Positions 25,901 to 32,936 of a stretch of 33,167 bases of DNA are shown here, piece after piece (within the stretch, counting starts at the first letter, position 1; every line of letters starts with the position of its first letter). The DNA lies in NCBI RefSeq assembly GCF_005889715.1, contig NZ_VCKW01000071.1, forward strand, positions 1-33,167, given 5' to 3'. A program made the position numbers and the translations under genes. The notes under the pieces are model-generated. The model was not told the origin of the DNA, searched no databases, and was given only the letters and a program-made list of their open reading frames with translations. Source of the DNA: Actinomadura soli (GTDB taxonomy: Bacteria; Actinomycetota; Actinomycetes; Streptosporangiales; Streptosporangiaceae).

Positions 25901-26596
25901 GGCGCCGGCCTGCTGCCGCTCATCGACAGCCGCAACTGGCGCGACGACGCCGACCTCGCCGAGGTGTACGCGGTGTGGGGCGGCCACGCCTACGGCCGCG
26001 ACCTCGACGGGGTCCCGGCCCGCGCCGACATGGAGAGCGCCTACCGGCGGATCGCCGTCGCCGCCAAGAACGTCGACACCCGCGAGCACGACATCGCCGA
26101 CTCCGACGACTACTTCCAGTACCACGGCGGGATGATCGCGACCGTGCGGGCGCTGACCGGCCGCGACCCCGCCGCCTACGTCGGCGACAGCACCCGCCCG
26201 GACGCGGTCCGCACCCGGACGCTGTCGGAGGAGACCGCGCGGATCTTCCGCGCCCGCGTCGTCAACCCGAACTGGCTGGCCGCGATGCGCCGGCACGGTT
26301 ACAAGGGGGCGTTCGAGCTGGCCGCGACCGTCGACTACCTGTTCGGCTACGACGCCACCACCGGTGTCATGGCCGACTGGATGTACGACCGGCTCACCGC
26401 CGCCTACGTCCTGGACGAGGAGAACCGCGCGTTCATGCAGGAGTCCAACCCGTGGGCGCTGCACGGCATCGCCGAACGGCTGCTGGAGGCGGCCGAGCGC
26501 GGCATGTGGGAGCATCCGGACCCGGAGATCCTCCAGGCGCTGCAGGCGGCCTACCTCAAGGCCGAGGGCGATCTGGAGGACGACACCAGCCGCTGA
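22943..26596 (+). CDS. cobN: CobN, cobaltochelatase large subunit
   Basis: The 1217-residue large subunit of the aerobic cobaltochelatase (CobN/ChlH family) binds hydrogenobyrinic acid a,c-diamide and cobalt. The most conserved block begins at residue about 531 with HVGKHGNLEWLPGK, then LIYPFLVNDPGEGTQAKRR. Further family blocks are PTGRNFYSVDP and FRDAFPHVVAMLDDAV. Length is normal. The GTG start at 22943 follows a GGGGGAGAGG site; in-frame codons upstream lie in the riboswitch. It needs an ATPase partner, supplied by the ChlI-ChlD-like protein at 28530-30518. The 3' end overlaps the 3' end of cobB on the other strand. Confidence 0.97.
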   Translation: MSADTSAQERTRHSWGTDPPHPPERLVLLLSTSDTDLLSARASGAAYRLGNPARLAVDDLPELVEGADLVVVRLLGGRRAWEDGLDALLAGPRPVVVLGGEQAPDAELMELSTVSGGVCADAHAYLAHGGPPNLAELHAFLCDTVLLTGRGFALPQPTPTWGRLERESRASDGPVVGVLYYRAHHVAGNTAFVEALCTAVEGAGGRPLPVFCSSLRAVEPELLATLRKADALVVTVLAAGGSRPATAGAGGDDEAWDVGALAALDVPILQGLCLTMPRADWEESDDGLSPLDAASQVAIPEFDGRIITVPFSFKETGEDGLTVYAADPERAARVAGIAVRHGRLRHTPPAERRLVVMLSAYPTKHSRVGNAVGLDTPASTVRLLARLADAGYDVGEGFPGVADQDGDALVHALIAAGGQDEDWLTEEQLAGNPVRISAASYERWYRTLPQDLREEMERHWGPAPGELFVQDGDIVLAALRAGNVVVMVQPPRGFGQNPIAIYHDPDLPPSHHYLAAYRWLSDEFGAHAIVHVGKHGNLEWLPGKAAGMSASCGTDAALGDVPLIYPFLVNDPGEGTQAKRRAHAVLVDHMVPPMARAETYGDIARLEQLLDEHATIAAMDPAKLPAIRAQIWTLIQAAKLDHDLGLDDRPHDAEFDDFVLHVDGWLCEVKDAQIRDGLHVLGEAPAGSVRVGLVLAMLRARQMWSGRETLPGLREALGLTEDGTEALADVDAAESAARSLVQAMEDAGWRPDAVARVAAQVPEERRDLVARVLEFAATEVVPRLARTTDEMDHVLHALDGGYVPAGPSGSPLRGLINVLPTGRNFYSVDPRAVPSRLAWETGQAMAESLLARYRADHGEWPRSVGLSVWGTSAMRTAGDDIAEVLALLGVRPEWDEASRRVTRLEPVPVAELGRPRIDVTVRISGFFRDAFPHVVAMLDDAVRLVAGLDEPDADNHVRAHVRADRERHGDDRRATLRVFGSAPGAYGAGLLPLIDSRNWRDDADLAEVYAVWGGHAYGRDLDGVPARADMESAYRRIAVAAKNVDTREHDIADSDDYFQYHGGMIATVRALTGRDPAAYVGDSTRPDAVRTRTLSEETARIFRARVVNPNWLAAMRRHGYKGAFELAATVDYLFGYDATTGVMADWMYDRLTAAYVLDEENRAFMQESNPWALHGIAERLLEAAERGMWEHPDPEILQALQAAYLKAEGDLEDDTSR

Positions 26597-27929
26597 GCCG
26601 CCTCCGGATGCCCGGCCCAGTGCAGGTGCAGGTACGACGCGGTGATCCGGTCGTCTCCGAACCCGTCTCCGTCTCCGTCTCCGCCCCGTCCGCCCAGCGG
26701 AACAGCGGGCCGGCAACGGTGGTCAGGGCCGTCCGGTGGAACTCGTGGCCGCGGAACCGCTCGCCCGGACGGGTCAGCGGCGACTCCGCCACGGCGACCG
26801 CGTCCCGGTAGCCGAGCGTCAGCTTCGCCGTCATCCGCGCACGTCCCGGCACCCGCCCGCACATCCGCCGCCCGTCGAGTTCCTCGCACAGGTAGAGGAG
26901 GCCCGCGCATTCGGCGGCGATCGGGCCGCCGAACCTGGCCACGGCCGCGCGCATCGCCGCGTTCGCGGCCAGCTCGGCGGCGTGCGCCTCCGGGAACCCG
27001 CCGCCGATGACCAGCGCGGCGGCGCCGTCCGGGAGCGCCTCGTCGCGCAGCGGATCGAAGACGGCGACGTCGGCTCCCGCCGCGCGCAGCAGCTCCGCGT
27101 GCTCGGCGTAGGAGAAGGTGAACGCCTTCCCGCCCGCCATCGCGACGACCGGGCCGCCCTGCACCGGCTCCACATGCGCGGCGGGGTCCCAGGGACGGCC
27201 CGGCGGCGGGGGAGCGGTCGCCGCGAGACGCACGAGCGCGTCCAGGTCGCAGGACCGCCCGATCAGCTCGCCGAGCCGCTCCACCGCCCGCACGGCCTCC
27301 GTCCCGCGCTCGGCCGCCGGGATCAGGCCGAGATGCCGGGACGGGGTGACGATCCCGTCGTCGCGGCGGATCGCGCCGAGCACCGGCACGCCCGCCGCCT
27401 CCAGCGCGCCCCGGCACAGCTCCTCGTGCCGGTCCGACCCGACCCGGTTGAGGACGACCCCGCCGACCCGGACGTCCGGCTCGAACGACGCGAAGCCGTG
27501 CACGAGCGCCGCTACCGAACGGCTCTGGCGCGCCGCGTCCACCACGAGCACGACGGGCGCGGCGAGCAGCCGCGCGACATGGGCCGTGGACGCGAACCCG
27601 CTGTCGCCGCGCCCGTCGAACAGGCCCATCACGCCCTCGACCACGGCGACGTCGCACCCGGCGGCGCCGTGCAGGAACAGGGGCGCGATCCGCTCCTCGC
27701 CGACCAGCCAGGGGTCGAGGTTGCGGCCGGGGCGTCCGGCCGCGAGCGCGTGGTACCCGGGGTCGATGTAGTCGGGCCCGACCTTGTGCGGGGACACCGT
27801 CAGGCCGCGCGCCCGCAGCGCCGCGATCAGCCCCGTCGCGACGGTCGTCTTCCCGCTCCCGGACGCCGGCGCCGCGACCACCAGCCGCGGGACGGCACCG
27901 CCTGACCGCGGGACGCGCCGGGCGGTCAC
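26551..27929 (-). CDS. cobB: CobB, cobyrinate/hydrogenobyrinate a,c-diamide synthase, apparent frameshift near C-terminus
   Basis: This ATP- and glutamine-dependent amidotransferase amidates the a and c side chains. The N-terminal ATP-binding domain has VAAPASGSGKTT (P-loop about residues 22-29). The C-terminal glutaminase domain has the nucleophile block IAAECAGLLYL and FRGHEFHRT. The literal frame from the GTG at 27929 ends at 26556 (457 aa) with an unnatural tail. The family's usual ending, SYLHLHWAGHPEAAQRL, lies in the frame one base back and ends at 26551. The shift falls at or just before a GGGG run and a (GAGACG) repeat, about 26662-26685. That ending probably carries the triad histidine, so the literal product would lack it. 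The start overlaps the cobO stop (GTGA). Confidence 0.9.
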
Positions 27930-28528
27930 CACTCGATGCCCCGCTGGCCCTTCTGCCCGGTGTCCATCGGATGCCGGACCTTGCCCATCTCCGTGACGAG
28001 GTCGGCGGCCTCGATGAGCCGGTCCGGCGCGTCCCGTCCGGTGATGACGACGTGCTGGTCGCCGGGACGGGCGGTGAGGGTCTCCACCACGTCGTCCAGG
28101 TCGATCCAGCCCCACTTGAGCGGGTAGGTGAACTCGTCCAGCACGTAGAAGCGGTGTGTTTCGGCGGCCAGGTCGCGACTGATCTGCTCCCAGCCCTCCC
28201 GCGCGTTCGCGGCGTGGTCGTCCTCGGCGCCGGGCCGCCGGATCCACGACCAGCCCTCGCCCATCTTGTGCCAGGCGACCGGCCCGCCCTCGCCGCTCCC
28301 GCCCAGGACCTGCAGCGCGCGTTCCTCGCCGATCCGCCATTTCGCCGACTTCACGAACTGGTACACCGCGATCGGCCAGCCCTGGTTCCACGCCCGCAGC
28401 GCCATCCCGAACGCGGCCGTCGACTTCCCTTTCCCGTGGCCGGTGTGGACGATCAGCAGCGGCCGGTTGCGGCGCTGCCGCGTGGTGAGGCCGTCGTCGG
28501 GGACGGACACCGGCTTCCCCTGAGGCAT
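27926..28528 (-). CDS. cobO: CobO, cob(I)yrinic acid a,c-diamide adenosyltransferase
   Basis: The 200-residue CobO/CobA-type adenosyltransferase attaches the adenosyl group to the reduced cobalt. The modified P-loop TGHGKGKSTAAFG lies at residues 29-41. The conserved blocks YQFVKSAKWRIGEE, VLDEFTYPLKWGW and ITGRDAPDRLIEAADLVTEM follow. Length is normal. It sits one base downstream of the chelatase ATPase gene and overlaps cobB, forming a three-gene operon under one riboswitch. Confidence 0.97.
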   Translation of the reverse strand: MPQGKPVSVPDDGLTTRQRRNRPLLIVHTGHGKGKSTAAFGMALRAWNQGWPIAVYQFVKSAKWRIGEERALQVLGGSGEGGPVAWHKMGEGWSWIRRPGAEDDHAANAREGWEQISRDLAAETHRFYVLDEFTYPLKWGWIDLDDVVETLTARPGDQHVVITGRDAPDRLIEAADLVTEMGKVRHPMDTGQKGQRGIEW

Positions 28529-28529
28529 C

Positions 28530-30518
28530 TCAGGCCGCCTTCCGCTGATCGCGCACGATCTTGTCGAGGTCGCCCAGCGGCACGAGCCGTGCCCCGAGCC
28601 GCGTCGCGAGACGCCCGGCGAGGCCGAGCCGGACGGGGCCGTCCTCGCAGTCGACGACGATCCCGGCCGTCCCGGCGAGCAGCCCGGCGGCCCGCGCCAC
28701 GTCACCTTCGGCCGTCGCGCGGCCGTCGGTGACGATCACGAGCAGCGGGCGCCGCGCCGGGTCGCGCAGCCGCTCGGCGCGCAGCACCTCCGCCGCCCGG
28801 ACCAGCCCGGCGGCCAGCGGCGTGCGGCCCCCGGTCGGCAGGGCGCGCAGCCGTGCCGCGCCCGCCTCGACCGATGACGTCGGCGGCAGCACGAGGTCGG
28901 CCGTCCGGCCGCGGAAGGTGATGAGGCCGATCTTGTCGCGGCGCTGGTAGGCGTCCAGCAGCAGGCTCAGCACCGCCGTCTTCACCGTCGTCATGCGGCG
29001 GCGCGCGGCCATCGAGCCGCTGGCGTCCACGACGAACAGCACCAGGTTGCCTTCGCGGCCCTCGCGGGCGGCCTCGCGCAGATCGTCCGGCCGCAGCACG
29101 AGCCCGGCGCCGGACCGCCCGCGCGCCCGCTGATGCGGGGCCGCGGCCAGCATGGTCGCCACCACGTGCGGGTCGCGGACCTTCCCTGCCGGACGGCGCG
29201 CCCCGGTGACGTGGCCGCGCGCCGTCCGCGACCGCGAACGGCGTCCCGCGACGCCGTCGCCGACCCCGGGGACCTGCAGCAGCGGCACCGCATGCGGCTT
29301 CGAGACGGTCGCGACGCGCTCGCCGCCGCCCGCGCTTTCCGCCCGCTCGTCCTCCCCTTGCTCAGGCGAAGGCGGCTCGGCCGACCCCTCCGCGCCGTCA
29401 GCCGGACGCGGCGGCCCCTCGCCTACGCCACCGCCGTCGCCACCGCCGTCGCCGTCGGGCGGCGGGTCGTCATCGGGAGAGGTGTCGTTCAGCAGGTCGT
29501 CCAGCCGCGACTCGTCCAGGCCGGGCGCGTCGAACGGGTCGCGGCGACGGCGGTGCGGCAGCGCCAGCCGGGCGGCGGCGCGGACGTCGTCCGCCGTCAC
29601 CTCGTCGCGGCCGTGCCAGGCGGCGTGCGCGAGCGCGGCGTTGGCCGTGACGAGATCGGCGCGCAGTCCGTCCACCTCGAAACCGGCGCACACCGCCGCG
29701 ATCTGCTCCAGCCGCTCGTCCGGCAGCCGGACGCCCGCCAGCCGCTCCCGCGCCGCCGCGATGCGCCCGGCGAGCGCGGTCTCCTCGGCGGCCCAGCGCG
29801 CCGCGAACCGCGCCGGGTCGGCGTCGAACGCCAGCCGCCGCCGGACCACCTCGGCGCGCTCCTTCGGCTCCCGCGACGCCCGCACCTCGACCGTCAGCCC
29901 GAACCGGTCGAGCAGCTGGGGGCGCAGCTCGCCCTCCTCGGGGTTCATCGTCCCGACGAGCAGGAACCGGGCGGCGTGCCGGACCGAGACCGACTCGCGC
30001 TCGACGTAGCAGGTGCCGAGCGCGGCCGCGTCCAGGAGCAGGTCGACGAGGTGGTCGTGCAGCAGGTTCACCTCGTCCACGTACAGGACGCCGCGGTGCG
30101 CCGCCGCGAGCAGGCCCGGCTCGAACGCCTTGACGCCCTCGGTCAGCGCCCGCTCCACGTCCAGCGACCCGGCGACCCGGTCCTCCGACGCGCCGACCGG
30201 CAGCTCCACCAGCGCGGACGGCCGCCGCATCGATGGAGCGCCAGGGCCGTGCGGGCCGTCCGGGCAGGACGGGTCGGGCGCGGCCGGATCGCAGGCGAAC
30301 CGGCAGCCCGTCACCGTGTCCACGGCGGGGAGCTGCGCGGCGAGCGCGCGGACGACCGTCGACTTGGCGGTGCCCTTCTCGCCGCGCACCAGCACGCCGC
30401 CGACCCGCGGGGAGACGGCGTTGAGCAGCAGCGCCAGCTTCAGGTCGTCGAGGCCGACGACGGCGGTGAACGGATAGGCGGCGTTCAGAGGGGCGGCGTT
30501 CTGGCGGGCCTCGTCCAT
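28530..30518 (-). CDS. fused ChlI-ChlD-like cobalt chelatase ATPase subunit
   Basis: A 662-residue protein combining an AAA+ ATPase with a von Willebrand A domain, as in magnesium chelatase I and D subunits. Walker A is GEKGTAKST (about residues 46-54) and Walker B is VLYVDEVNLL. A Pro/Gly/Asp/Glu-rich linker of about 70 residues follows. The VWA domain begins near residue 489 with the metal-ion site DASGSMA. It most likely replaces the CobS and CobT subunits and drives cobalt insertion by CobN, a known arrangement in actinomycetes. The ATG at 30518 gives the usual short N-terminus ending in YPFTAVVGLDDL. It has no ribosome site of its own; a leader ORF overlaps it by one base. Confidence 0.93.
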   Translation of the reverse strand: MDEARQNAAPLNAAYPFTAVVGLDDLKLALLLNAVSPRVGGVLVRGEKGTAKSTVVRALAAQLPAVDTVTGCRFACDPAAPDPSCPDGPHGPGAPSMRRPSALVELPVGASEDRVAGSLDVERALTEGVKAFEPGLLAAAHRGVLYVDEVNLLHDHLVDLLLDAAALGTCYVERESVSVRHAARFLLVGTMNPEEGELRPQLLDRFGLTVEVRASREPKERAEVVRRRLAFDADPARFAARWAAEETALAGRIAAARERLAGVRLPDERLEQIAAVCAGFEVDGLRADLVTANAALAHAAWHGRDEVTADDVRAAARLALPHRRRRDPFDAPGLDESRLDDLLNDTSPDDDPPPDGDGGGDGGGVGEGPPRPADGAEGSAEPPSPEQGEDERAESAGGGERVATVSKPHAVPLLQVPGVGDGVAGRRSRSRTARGHVTGARRPAGKVRDPHVVATMLAAAPHQRARGRSGAGLVLRPDDLREAAREGREGNLVLFVVDASGSMAARRRMTTVKTAVLSLLLDAYQRRDKIGLITFRGRTADLVLPPTSSVEAGAARLRALPTGGRTPLAAGLVRAAEVLRAERLRDPARRPLLVIVTDGRATAEGDVARAAGLLAGTAGIVVDCEDGPVRLGLAGRLATRLGARLVPLGDLDKIVRDQRKAA

Positions 30519-30613
30519 CAGGACGCCGGGCCCGGGCCGCGGCGCGGAGACCGCGAGCGGCCACCGGCCGATCCGGGAATCGGAGCACGAGCTGGAGCCG
30601 ACGGCGAACTCAC
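30518..30613 (-). CDS. possible 31-aa leader ORF coupled to the chelatase gene
   Basis: GTG at 30613 sits four bases behind a perfect GGAGG (30618-30622). The 31-codon frame, starting MSSPSAPARAPIPGSAGG and rich in Arg, Pro and Ser, ends in TGA whose last base is the A of the downstream ATG. The downstream gene has no ribosome site, so translation of this leader could be needed for its expression. If so, the riboswitch would control the GGAGG. The alternative is that this is the true N-terminus joined by a frameshift. Confidence 0.5.
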   Translation of the reverse strand: MSSPSAPARAPIPGSAGGRSRSPRRGPGPAS

Positions 30614-30654
30614 GGTACCTCCATAAGGGATCTTGCGCGTCCCGGACAGATGAG

Positions 30655-30757
30655 GTCGCGGCGGTCCGAGTGACCTGGCTCCCGGGCTCACCGACCCGGA
30701 TACAGTGGCGCGTCCGCACCGGCCTCTCACCGGATTTCCCTCGGACAACCGCGGAAC
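30655..30757 (-). promoter_or_regulatory. cobalamin riboswitch upstream of the chelatase-cobO-cobB operon
   Basis: On the minus strand, GAGGGAAATCCGGTGAGAGG leads to the B12 box GCCACTG (30703-30709) and the closing GGGAGCCAGGTCACTC (about 30668-30683). The core is complete. It lies about 45 bases upstream of the leader-ORF GTG and about 140 upstream of the chelatase ATG. Confidence 0.93.
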
Positions 30758-30763
30758 AGGGGG

Positions 30764-30793
30764 ACGGTACGGGCTCGCTCCCGCGGCTGTCAA
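30764..30793 (-). promoter_or_regulatory. candidate promoter of the chelatase operon
   Basis: On the minus strand, TTGACA (30793-30788) and TACCGT (30769-30764) are separated by 18 bases, a good match to the housekeeping consensus. The transcript would start near 30757, right at the riboswitch. Confidence 0.55.
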
Positions 30794-30854
30794 GATCACG
30801 CGCGCCCAGGTCAAGGGCGGGGCTGGGTGACACTTTCGCACCTATTGTCTTGAC

Positions 30855-31442
30855 TTATTGCGACTTCCTAATAACTACGACCTGATGTCCGGTCTCGCGC
30901 AGGCGCCACCGGCCGCCGCGGCGTGACAGGACGGTCTGGGACAGCGGAGGGACGTCCATCCGCCAGAAGCCGCCGGGTGGGCATCCGAGAACGTGCAGGA
31001 CGGCCGCTCGTACCTGTGCGGGGTGTGTGACGGCGGCGATGCGGGACGGGGTGTCGGGGAGCCGGTCGAGCCAGGCCCCCATTCGCGCGATCACGTCGGC
31101 GGCGGTCTCTCCGCCGTGCGGCGCTCGACCGGGATCGGTCATCCAGGCGTACAGGTCCGCCAGGTTCTCGGCCTCCACATCGGCGAGGCGGCGCCCGCGC
31201 CAGGCGGCCGCGTCCAGGTCGGCGAGCAGCGGATCCGGCGCGGCGTCCAGCCCCAGCGCCACGGCGGTCTGCTCGCAGCGCCGCTCGGGGCCGCGGTGAG
31301 CCGCGTCGACACGGCCCAGCGCACCGTGACACGCGGTCGCCGCGGCCAGGCCACGGGTGTCGAGCGGCTCGTCGGCGGGAAAGCGCGCCTCCCGTGTCGC
31401 CGCCGTGGAGGCGTGGCTGATCAGCACGAGCCGGACGGTCAC
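30855..31442 (-). CDS. histidine phosphatase-family protein, variant active-site motif
   Basis: A 195-residue protein of the histidine phosphatase (phosphoglycerate mutase-like) fold. The usual N-terminal RHG is SHA (VLISHASTAATRE): the catalytic His is kept but the phosphate-binding Arg is missing. APHGGETAADV and VTHPAQVRAAV supply the later conserved blocks. Such proteins in B12 regions are candidates for alpha-ribazole-phosphate phosphatase (CobC-type), but the variant motif makes this uncertain. The GTG at 31442 follows AGAGGAGAGG. It is divergent from cbtB and its riboswitch. The stop lies close to the start region of the chelatase operon. Confidence 0.8.
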   Translation of the reverse strand: MTVRLVLISHASTAATREARFPADEPLDTRGLAAATACHGALGRVDAAHRGPERRCEQTAVALGLDAAPDPLLADLDAAAWRGRRLADVEAENLADLYAWMTDPGRAPHGGETAADVIARMGAWLDRLPDTPSRIAAVTHPAQVRAAVLHVLGCPPGGFWRMDVPPLSQTVLSRRGGRWRLRETGHQVVVIRKSQ

Positions 31443-31478
31443 CGGGCCGGCCTCTCCTCTGATGTGGATCGCGTCCCA

Positions 31479-31507
31479 TTGACGGTTCGCTGCGCGCAGA
31501 ATACGGT
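31479..31507 (+). promoter_or_regulatory. candidate promoter of cbtBA
   Basis: TTGACG at 31479-31484 and TACGGT at 31502-31507 with exactly 17 bases between fit the housekeeping consensus. The transcript would begin around 31514, at the riboswitch. Confidence 0.55.
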
Positions 31508-31514
31508 CACGGCG

Positions 31515-31602
31515 GGAGATGGTAGGGGAAGCCGGTGGGAATCCGGCACGGTCGCGCCACTGTGATCCGGCCCGAGTCGGGGCCGGGAGTCAGACCTCCA
31601 CA
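31515..31602 (+). promoter_or_regulatory. cobalamin riboswitch upstream of cbtB
   Basis: GGGGAAGCCGGTGGGAATCC (about 31525-31544), the B12 box GCCACTG at 31556-31562 and GGGAGTCAGACCTCC near 31585-31599 form a compact riboswitch. The cbtB GGAGG site is about 40 bases downstream. It should shut off cobalt import when B12 is plentiful. Confidence 0.93.
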
Positions 31603-31652
31603 GTCTCCACTGGTCCATCGAGTGCGGGACGCGAGATCCCTGGAGGCCTCAG

Positions 31653-31874
31653 ATGAGCACGTCCACGTTCCACCGCGCTGGCAGCGGCGCCACCCCGGTC
31701 ATCCTGGACGGCGCCCGGGCGGCCCTGTGGTTGTTCGGGACCGTCCTGTTCGGCGTGGTGCTGTACTACTTCGTCGGCATCGACCAGGGCGCCACCTCGG
31801 TGTTCGGGAACGACACCCACATCCACGAGTTCATCCACGACGCGCGGCATTTCCTGGGATTCCCCTGCCACTGA
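31653..31874 (+). CDS. cbtB: CbtB, cobalt transporter small subunit
   Basis: A 73-residue membrane protein with one helix (about residues 21-43) and a histidine-rich end, HIHEFIHDARHFLGFPCH, that probably binds cobalt. This His/Asp/Cys tail identifies the CbtB family. It has a GGAGG site at 31642-31646 and lies just upstream of cbtA, the usual partner. Control by a B12 riboswitch supports a role in cobalt rather than nickel uptake. Confidence 0.93.
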   Translation: MSTSTFHRAGSGATPVILDGARAALWLFGTVLFGVVLYYFVGIDQGATSVFGNDTHIHEFIHDARHFLGFPCH

Positions 31875-31913
31875 TCCATCGGCTCGGGGAACGAATCATC
31901 AAGGAGTGACGCC

Positions 31914-32774
31914 GTGGAACGGCAATTCATCGTGCGTGGCATGCTCGCGGGCGCGCTCGGCGGCCTGCTGGCGTTCGTGTTCGCCCGGATCTTCGCCGAG
32001 CCCCCGATCCAGGACGCCATCGACTACGAGGGCGGCCGCGACGAAGCCCAGTCGCTGCTGGACCAGGCGGCGGGGCTCCCGGCCGCGCACGAGCACGCCG
32101 ACCCGTTCAGCCGCGCGATCCAGGGCAGCGTCGGCCTCGGCGTCGGGATCATCGCGTTCGGAATCGCGATGGGCGCCCTGTACGGGGTCGCCTACGCCCT
32201 GGCCTGCGGACGCACCGGAGGGGTCCGGCCGCGCCCGCTCGCCCTGCTGGTCGCGGCCGGTGGTTTCCTCGCCCTGTACTTGATTCCGTTCCTGAAGTAC
32301 CCGGCGAACCCGCCCGCCGTGGGTAACCACGAGACCATTCGTGATCGCGGCGGCCTGTACCTGCTGATGGTGGGCGTCTCGATCGTCGTGCTGGTGGCCG
32401 GGGTGTGGTTCGGGCAGCGCCTCAAACCGCGGTTCGGCACCTGGAGCGCTTCGCTGCTCGCAGCGCTGGCGTGCGCGGTCGTGCTCGGCGTGGTGATGCT
32501 TCTGCTGCCGTCCCTGGGCGAGCTGCCGGCGAACGTCCGCGAGCACGGGCAGCACGCGACCGAGACACCGCTTCCGCTCACCGACCCCCAGGGCCGGGTC
32601 GTCTACCCGGGGTTCCCCGCCGACACGCTGTTCGAGTTCCGCCTTTATTCGGTCGCCGCGCAGGCGATCCTGTGGGCCTCCATCGGACTGTGCTTCGCAC
32701 CCCTCGCCGAACGCCTCCTGACCTCCGGATCCGCCCGCTCCAGGCCCACGGCCGAACCGGCCACCGCTGGATAA
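31914..32774 (+). CDS. cbtA: CbtA, cobalt transporter integral membrane subunit
   Basis: A 286-residue membrane protein with about six hydrophobic segments. It begins RQFIVRGMLAGALGGLLAF, followed by the conserved EPPIQDAIDYEG, a family signature. A loop with histidines and acids (around AAHEHADPFSR) lies between the first two helices. The GTG start follows AAGGAG. It forms an operon with cbtB under the same riboswitch. The C-terminal 20 residues are a polar tail. Transport mechanism and energy source are not known from the sequence. Confidence 0.93.
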   Translation: MERQFIVRGMLAGALGGLLAFVFARIFAEPPIQDAIDYEGGRDEAQSLLDQAAGLPAAHEHADPFSRAIQGSVGLGVGIIAFGIAMGALYGVAYALACGRTGGVRPRPLALLVAAGGFLALYLIPFLKYPANPPAVGNHETIRDRGGLYLLMVGVSIVVLVAGVWFGQRLKPRFGTWSASLLAALACAVVLGVVMLLLPSLGELPANVREHGQHATETPLPLTDPQGRVVYPGFPADTLFEFRLYSVAAQAILWASIGLCFAPLAERLLTSGSARSRPTAEPATAG

Positions 32775-32909
32775 GTCACCCCTCCGCGGCCACCTCACGC
32801 GGGACGGGCTCGTGCCCAATATGGGTCACGACCAGGTCATCGTCGGCGGTGCCGCCGCCGGAGGGTGAGCAGATGCCTTCCTCGTCCGCAGGTCCTCGCC
32901 ACGACTGAT
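32775..32909. other. short intergenic stretch
   Basis: About 135 bases after cbtA with no gene and no clear terminator hairpin. It leads into the operator and promoter of the TetR gene. Confidence 0.5.
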
Positions 32910-32924
32910 TCAAACGTTGTTTGA
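32910..32924. promoter_or_regulatory. candidate operator of the TetR gene
   Basis: TCAAACGTTGTTTGA is a perfect inverted repeat of six bases on each side of a three-base centre. It overlaps the probable promoter: a -10-like TACAGT lies at 32925-32930, seven bases before the ATG. This is the usual layout for TetR self-repression. The ATG would be at or next to the transcription start, giving a leaderless message. Confidence 0.6.
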
Positions 32925-32936
32925 TACAGTGTTGGT

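Noticed and set aside
26662..26685. GAGACG repeat in cobB as a phase-variable tract
   Set aside because: The unit is six bases, so gain or loss of units would not change the reading frame; the neighbouring G-run is a better cause of the shift.
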